This document shows, one piece after another, positions 29,421 to 33,933 of a stretch of DNA of 33,933 nt (position 1 is the stretch's first letter; every line of letters begins with the position of its first letter). Origin of the DNA: Bacteroidales bacterium (GTDB lineage: Bacteria > Bacteroidota > Bacteroidia > Bacteroidales > JAAUTT01); assembly GCA_025350365.1 (NCBI GenBank), contig JANXXY010000465.1:1-33933 (forward strand), in the 5' to 3' direction. The position numbers and the translations under genes were made by a program. The notes under the pieces are model-generated. The model did no database searches, had not been told where the DNA came from, and saw only the letters and a program-made list of their open reading frames with translations.

Positions 29421-30038
29421 TTAGTATTTTTTCTCCCCACCAAGATGGTAATAAACACTGATGGTAAATAGATTATTAAAAGCGCCGCTTGGGAAATAGC
29501 TGGCCGTAGTTTGACCGTAATCAAGTATGGGCAAAATGGAATATGAAAATCGGATATCAGCACCGAAATGATCAGTAAAGGCATAATTCATTCCTAATAA
29601 TCCACTTAGCTCAAAAGGTTTAAAATGAGCTGCATTTTCCGAGGACACCAACCCGTATTCATCCTTTTCGGAGAAAGAAAACAAATATCCAAAGCCAAAG
29701 CCGGCTTCCAGGGCTATTTTTTTGCTTGTACTCAGTTTAAACAAAACCGGGAGTTCGATATAATTTAAGTAGCTGGTATATTGTCGCAAATCTTGATCTG
29801 TTACTTTTTTGTTAGCTCCTTTGCCAATATATTTTATTTCAAATTGTATATTTATATTTGACGATAGAGGTGTAAAAACATATGCTCCACCGGAAAAGCC
29901 AAGTTTATTGTAACCGGAATATGTATCGCCGTCAACCTGACTGGCCACCATTCCGGCCAAAAAACCTCCTTCAAACCTTTGAGCCGATAAGGAAAGAGAT
30001 AAACTTATCAATAAAAATAATAATCTAATTGTTTTCAT
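29421..30038 (-). CDS. Outer-membrane beta-barrel (porin family) protein
   Basis: 205 aa; signal peptide (MKTIRLLFLLISLSLSLSAQ), PorT-like pattern of amphipathic strands, terminal ISVYYHLGG. Confidence 0.85.
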   Translation of the reverse strand: MKTIRLLFLLISLSLSLSAQRFEGGFLAGMVASQVDGDTYSGYNKLGFSGGAYVFTPLSSNINIQFEIKYIGKGANKKVTDQDLRQYTSYLNYIELPVLFKLSTSKKIALEAGFGFGYLFSFSEKDEYGLVSSENAAHFKPFELSGLLGMNYAFTDHFGADIRFSYSILPILDYGQTTASYFPSGAFNNLFTISVYYHLGGEKKY

Positions 30039-30039
30039 T

Positions 30040-30744
30040 TTATACCTTTATTTTAAATTGATTGAGTAATTTTTGAGTCAGAATTTTCACCCCATCGCTT
30101 GCTTTTTCTTTGATATATTCAACTTTTCTGTTTGATGGAGATGGAACATCATTTGGATCAATAAGATAGATTGGAACGTTAGAGGGTACATAATCTATTA
30201 AACCGGCTGCAGGATATACGTTTAACGAAGTTCCGATTACAGCAAAAGCATCAGCATCGCGCACCATCTGGCTAGCCTCATAAAATACTGGAACGGCTTC
30301 GCCAAACCAAACAATAAAGGGGCGAAGTTGCGATCCTTTAGGACATTTGTCGCCCCATTGAATTTCTTTGTAGCCAATATCAATAACATAGGAAGGATCG
30401 GCGCAACTAGTAACTTTTGTCAACTCACCATGTAAATGAACTACATTGCTGCTTCCGCCACGTTCGTGCAAGTTATCAACATTTTGCGTAATAATGTGCA
30501 CCTCAAATTGTTTTTCAAGTTCAGCAAGACCTTTATGCCCGTCGTTAGGTTGTGCTGTCTCAAGTTGTTTTCGCCGTTCATTATAAAATTGTAACACCAA
30601 TGGAGGATTTTTATTCCAGCCGTCGATACTGGCCACGGTCATAACATCATATTCTTCCCAGAGGCCATCGCTGTCTCTGAATGTTTTAATGCCACTTTCA
30701 GCACTCATTCCGGCGCCGGTGAGAATATATAATTTTTTCTTCAT
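30040..30744 (-). CDS. NAD-dependent protein deacylase, Sir2 family
   Basis: 234 aa; GAGMSAESGIKTFRD, ITQNVDNLHERGG, VHLHGEL, GTSLNVYPAAGL. Confidence 0.94.
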   Translation of the reverse strand: MKKKLYILTGAGMSAESGIKTFRDSDGLWEEYDVMTVASIDGWNKNPPLVLQFYNERRKQLETAQPNDGHKGLAELEKQFEVHIITQNVDNLHERGGSSNVVHLHGELTKVTSCADPSYVIDIGYKEIQWGDKCPKGSQLRPFIVWFGEAVPVFYEASQMVRDADAFAVIGTSLNVYPAAGLIDYVPSNVPIYLIDPNDVPSPSNRKVEYIKEKASDGVKILTQKLLNQFKIKV

Positions 30745-30939
30745 CAGAGTTAATTTATTTCTTTTCCTGAGAAAACATTCTTTTACGGATAATTAGAGGT
30801 TTCGAAGCCAAACAGATTGATTTTATCGAACTTTCAAATTTATATAAATCCTTCCACTACTTCACGCCCCGCCTAATAATTTATTAACTTAGCAGACATT
30901 CTAATTTAATTGTTCACCATATTATTCTTTTGATTCTAA

Positions 30940-32886
30940 ATGATTGACCAAAGTACTGTTGACCGGATATTTGAAGCAGCACAAATTGTTGATGTTGTTC
31001 AGGATTATATTACTTTGAAACGACGAGGGGTTAATTATTTGGGATTGTGTCCTTTTCATAACGAAAAAACGCCGTCGTTTACTGTATCGCCTGCTAAAAA
31101 CATTTACAAATGTTTTGGGTGCGGAAAAGGTGGAAATCCGGTGAACTTCGTTATGGAAAATGAGAAGATCAGTTATTATGAATCGCTTAAATTTCTTGCT
31201 AAACGTTATCATATTGAAATTGTTGAAGCGCAACAATCGGACGAAGAAATACAGCAGAGAACCGATCGTGAAAGTATGATGATTGTATCTGACTTCGGGC
31301 GAAAGCTTTTTATTGAAAATTTGTTTCAACGCACCGAAGGTATGACGATAGGTCTGAGTTATTTTAAGGAACGCGGTTTCCGCGAAGATACCATCAAAAA
31401 GTTCGAACTCGGATATTGTCTGGAAGAGCGCGACCACTTCACAAAAAGGGCTCAAAAAGAGGGATTTAAACTTGAGTTTTTAGTAAAAACGGGACTAAGT
31501 ATTTATAGCGAGGGGCATTCGCCATTCGATCGGTTTTCGGGCAGGGTAATGTTCCCCATACACAACCTAACAGGTAAGGTGATAGCATATGGTGGACGAA
31601 TAATGAAAGCCGACAAAAAAACAGCTAAATACCTTAATTCGCCTGAGTCGGAGATATATCATAAGAGTAATGTTTTATATGGAATATTCCATGCAAAAAA
31701 ATCCATTGTTCAGGAAAATAAATGTTATCTGGTTGAAGGTTATACGGATGTAATATCTATGCATCAGGCTGGAATAGAAAATGTTGTGTCGTCATCAGGA
31801 ACCTCCTTAACAATGGAGCAAATACGCCTTATTAAGCGTTTTACCAACAATATCACTATTTTATATGACGGTGACCAGGCTGGCATTAAAGCCTCTTTAC
31901 GCGGAATTGACCTTATTTTGGAAGAAGGAATGAACGTACGGGTTATTCTTTTGCCAGAACCTGAAGATCCTGATTCGTTTTCGCGTTCGCATAGTTCGTC
32001 AGAACTGGTGGAATATTTAAATACAAACGAAACAGATTTTATTCATTTCAAAACCAATTTATTAATTTTCGATGCCGAGAACGATCCAATGAAAAGGGCT
32101 CAGGCAATTTCGGAGATTGTGAAATCAATTGCCATAGTACCCGATGCAATAACCCGGTCTCTTTTTCTTCGGGAGTGTTCAAAACTACTTCATGTTGAGG
32201 AGAATATATTGTATCCCGAAGTAAATAACCAACGCAAAGCTGCCATCGCGAAAAAGGGAACCAGAGATTTCCAGGTACAACTTCAACCACAGATTGATAA
32301 CAAGGTATTCTCACCAATTGAAATAAATGATTTGGCTGTTGTGGAACGGGAAATAGTTCGTTTGCTGCTGAATTACGGGATTTTGCCTCTGTTTCCTTTG
32401 TATAACGAAGACAATGAAGTAACTCGCGAAATTTCAGTTGAAGAGTATATTCTTCAGGAGTTACAACGCGATGAACTTGAGTTGAGCCAGCCATTATATA
32501 ACCGTATACTACAGGAATTTCAACATTTTGTAAACAATGGAGAACTTCTGGACAACAAATATTTTATAGAATATCCTGAACCGGAGATTAGTAAAGTAGC
32601 AGCCGATCTTATTACGCAAAAATATGAGCTCAGCAAACGTTTCAAAAAGAAAGAAATATTTATTGAGACGGAAGATATGAAGTTAAAAACTATTGTTCCG
32701 GAGATGATTCTCACATATAAGAGTAAACGAATTAATTTAATGATTAAAGAGGTTCAGTTACAGATATTGGCCCTTCAAAAAGATGAATTTACCGAGAAGT
32801 TAACCGAATTACAACAACAGATGGTTCTGCTTCATAATCTACGGAATGAAATATCTAAAAACCTTCGCGACAGGGTAATTATTTGA
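30940..32886 (+). CDS. dnaG: DNA primase
   Basis: 648 aa; CHC2 zinc finger (CPFHNEKTPSFTVSPAKNIYKCFGCGKGG), TOPRIM (YLVEGYTDVISMHQAGI, ILYDGDQAGIKA). Confidence 0.97.
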   Translation: MIDQSTVDRIFEAAQIVDVVQDYITLKRRGVNYLGLCPFHNEKTPSFTVSPAKNIYKCFGCGKGGNPVNFVMENEKISYYESLKFLAKRYHIEIVEAQQSDEEIQQRTDRESMMIVSDFGRKLFIENLFQRTEGMTIGLSYFKERGFREDTIKKFELGYCLEERDHFTKRAQKEGFKLEFLVKTGLSIYSEGHSPFDRFSGRVMFPIHNLTGKVIAYGGRIMKADKKTAKYLNSPESEIYHKSNVLYGIFHAKKSIVQENKCYLVEGYTDVISMHQAGIENVVSSSGTSLTMEQIRLIKRFTNNITILYDGDQAGIKASLRGIDLILEEGMNVRVILLPEPEDPDSFSRSHSSSELVEYLNTNETDFIHFKTNLLIFDAENDPMKRAQAISEIVKSIAIVPDAITRSLFLRECSKLLHVEENILYPEVNNQRKAAIAKKGTRDFQVQLQPQIDNKVFSPIEINDLAVVEREIVRLLLNYGILPLFPLYNEDNEVTREISVEEYILQELQRDELELSQPLYNRILQEFQHFVNNGELLDNKYFIEYPEPEISKVAADLITQKYELSKRFKKKEIFIETEDMKLKTIVPEMILTYKSKRINLMIKEVQLQILALQKDEFTEKLTELQQQMVLLHNLRNEISKNLRDRVII

Positions 32887-33016
32887 TTGTTAAAGTATTT
32901 ATTTCAACAAGAGGCTAATTATTTTTTTGAATATTTCCAATAAAAGTCTAATTTTAATTGGAATTAATGAACCAACGAGTAATTTCATAAACTATTCAAA
33001 TCTAAAACTTTACCGT

Positions 33017-33709
33017 ATGAAAATTGATCTGGTACAATACCTGAAGGACAAATATCAGGAACGAAACCTGGAAAATAAAGACCCGGGACCGGTTGTGACC
33101 ATATCGCGAGAAAACGGCTGTCCCGGGCAGAAAATTGCACAACGTTTGAATGATGTTTTAAATCAGAGATTATTACAAATTGGCAAAAAGGCTGAGTGGA
33201 AATGGGTAGGTAAAGAAATTTTTACTGAAGCAGCAAAGGAATTAAATCTTCAACCCGAAGAGGTGGAACAAGTTTTTAAGCAAACCGGAAGAAGTATTAT
33301 CGATCAGGTTTTGAGCGCACAATCCTCAAAGTTTTATAAAAACGATAAGAGCATCAGAATAGCAATCGGACAAACCATTCGTTCAATGGCAAATGATGGT
33401 CATTCGATAATTCTTGGACGCGGAGGAGTTGCAATAACAAGGGATATCAAAAAGTCGATTCACATTTATATTGAGGCTCCTCTGCCATGGAGAGCATCAG
33501 TTATTAGTGAAAAACAACATTGTACTGTTGAAGAAGCAAAAAAGATAGCAATAGAAACAGATAAACGGAGAGAAGAGTATCGCGATTATTTTCAGGGAAG
33601 GGGTAATGATTATACTTGGTACGATGTTCGTTATAACTGCATGACTCTGGGCATAGATGAAATTGTGGAGTCGATAGTAAAACTAATGGAAATTAAAAAA
33701 CTGATATAA
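33017..33709 (+). CDS. Cytidylate kinase-like family protein
   Basis: VVTISRENGCPGQKIAQRL, SIILGRGGVAITRDIKKSIHIYIEAPLPWRASVI. ATG at 33017 (MKIDLVQYL) preferred over the TTG at 32927. Confidence 0.88.
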   Translation: MKIDLVQYLKDKYQERNLENKDPGPVVTISRENGCPGQKIAQRLNDVLNQRLLQIGKKAEWKWVGKEIFTEAAKELNLQPEEVEQVFKQTGRSIIDQVLSAQSSKFYKNDKSIRIAIGQTIRSMANDGHSIILGRGGVAITRDIKKSIHIYIEAPLPWRASVISEKQHCTVEEAKKIAIETDKRREEYRDYFQGRGNDYTWYDVRYNCMTLGIDEIVESIVKLMEIKKLI

Positions 33710-33933
33710 TTTTATAGGATTAATTTTGATGTGTAGAATTAAAAATTTGTTGCACCGGTAAAATTGATTTAATCAATTTAATATACTTCTGCAAATTTGT
33801 TCATTTTTTTTAGAATTAAGTCCACTGTTCACTTCTTTTTAGGTTCTATCTTTCTCTAATTTAACATCACCTGCATTGTCTCCTTCAATAATACATTTTC
33901 ATCAAGTACTTTTCTGCAAGTTTTTTCCTAAAA

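Noticed and set aside
30922-31455. 177-aa minus ORF antisense to dnaG
   Set aside because: Overlaps the dnaG zinc-finger coding region and has no recognisable motifs.
32048-32494. 148-aa minus ORF antisense to dnaG
   Set aside because: Shadow ORF within the dnaG C-terminal region.
33761-33779. Inverted repeat AAATTGATT-T-AATCAATTT after the cytidylate-kinase-like gene
   Set aside because: AT-only stem except for single G/C, no following T-tract; not distinguishable from AT-rich background.
33713-33933. Possible degraded coding remnant at the window end (minus-strand frames give RKKLAEKYL, LDENVLLKETMQVMLN, DVKLEKDRT)
   Set aside because: Only short fragments in three different frames with stops; faintly transposase-like but too weak to call, and truncated by the window edge.

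Overview
The window looks like a low-GC Bacteroidota chromosome segment (affiliation inferred from gene families and TAnnTTTG-like -7 promoter elements). It is mostly core housekeeping genes: a partial alpha-2-macroglobulin-like protein, an S41 C-terminal processing protease, polA, an ArsR regulator, a polyprenyl synthetase, uvrC, mnmG, ybeY, an RsbW-like ATPase, an EnvC-like protein, a DUF4292-like lipoprotein, a TPR protein, dut, pheS, an OsmC protein, a Crp/Fnr regulator, ruvB, a YwqK/MORN-like protein, nadA, two ROK kinases, a tandem UspA protein, an LTA-synthase-like protein, a ComF protein, an outer-membrane beta-barrel, a Sir2 deacylase, dnaG and a cytidylate-kinase-like protein. I found no tRNA, rRNA, CRISPR array, complete mobile element or recognisable defence system. 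The strongest non-coding signal is three perfect parS-type palindromes (AATTGTTCCACGTGGAACAATT) plus one degenerate copy, spaced about 102-116 bp between mnmG and uvrC, with no parA or parB in the window. Secondary signals are a REP/BIME-like hairpin with flanking direct repeats after comF, an intergenic region with repeated TTATTAACA motifs, an inverted repeat before the arsR start, and several intergenic inverted repeats.
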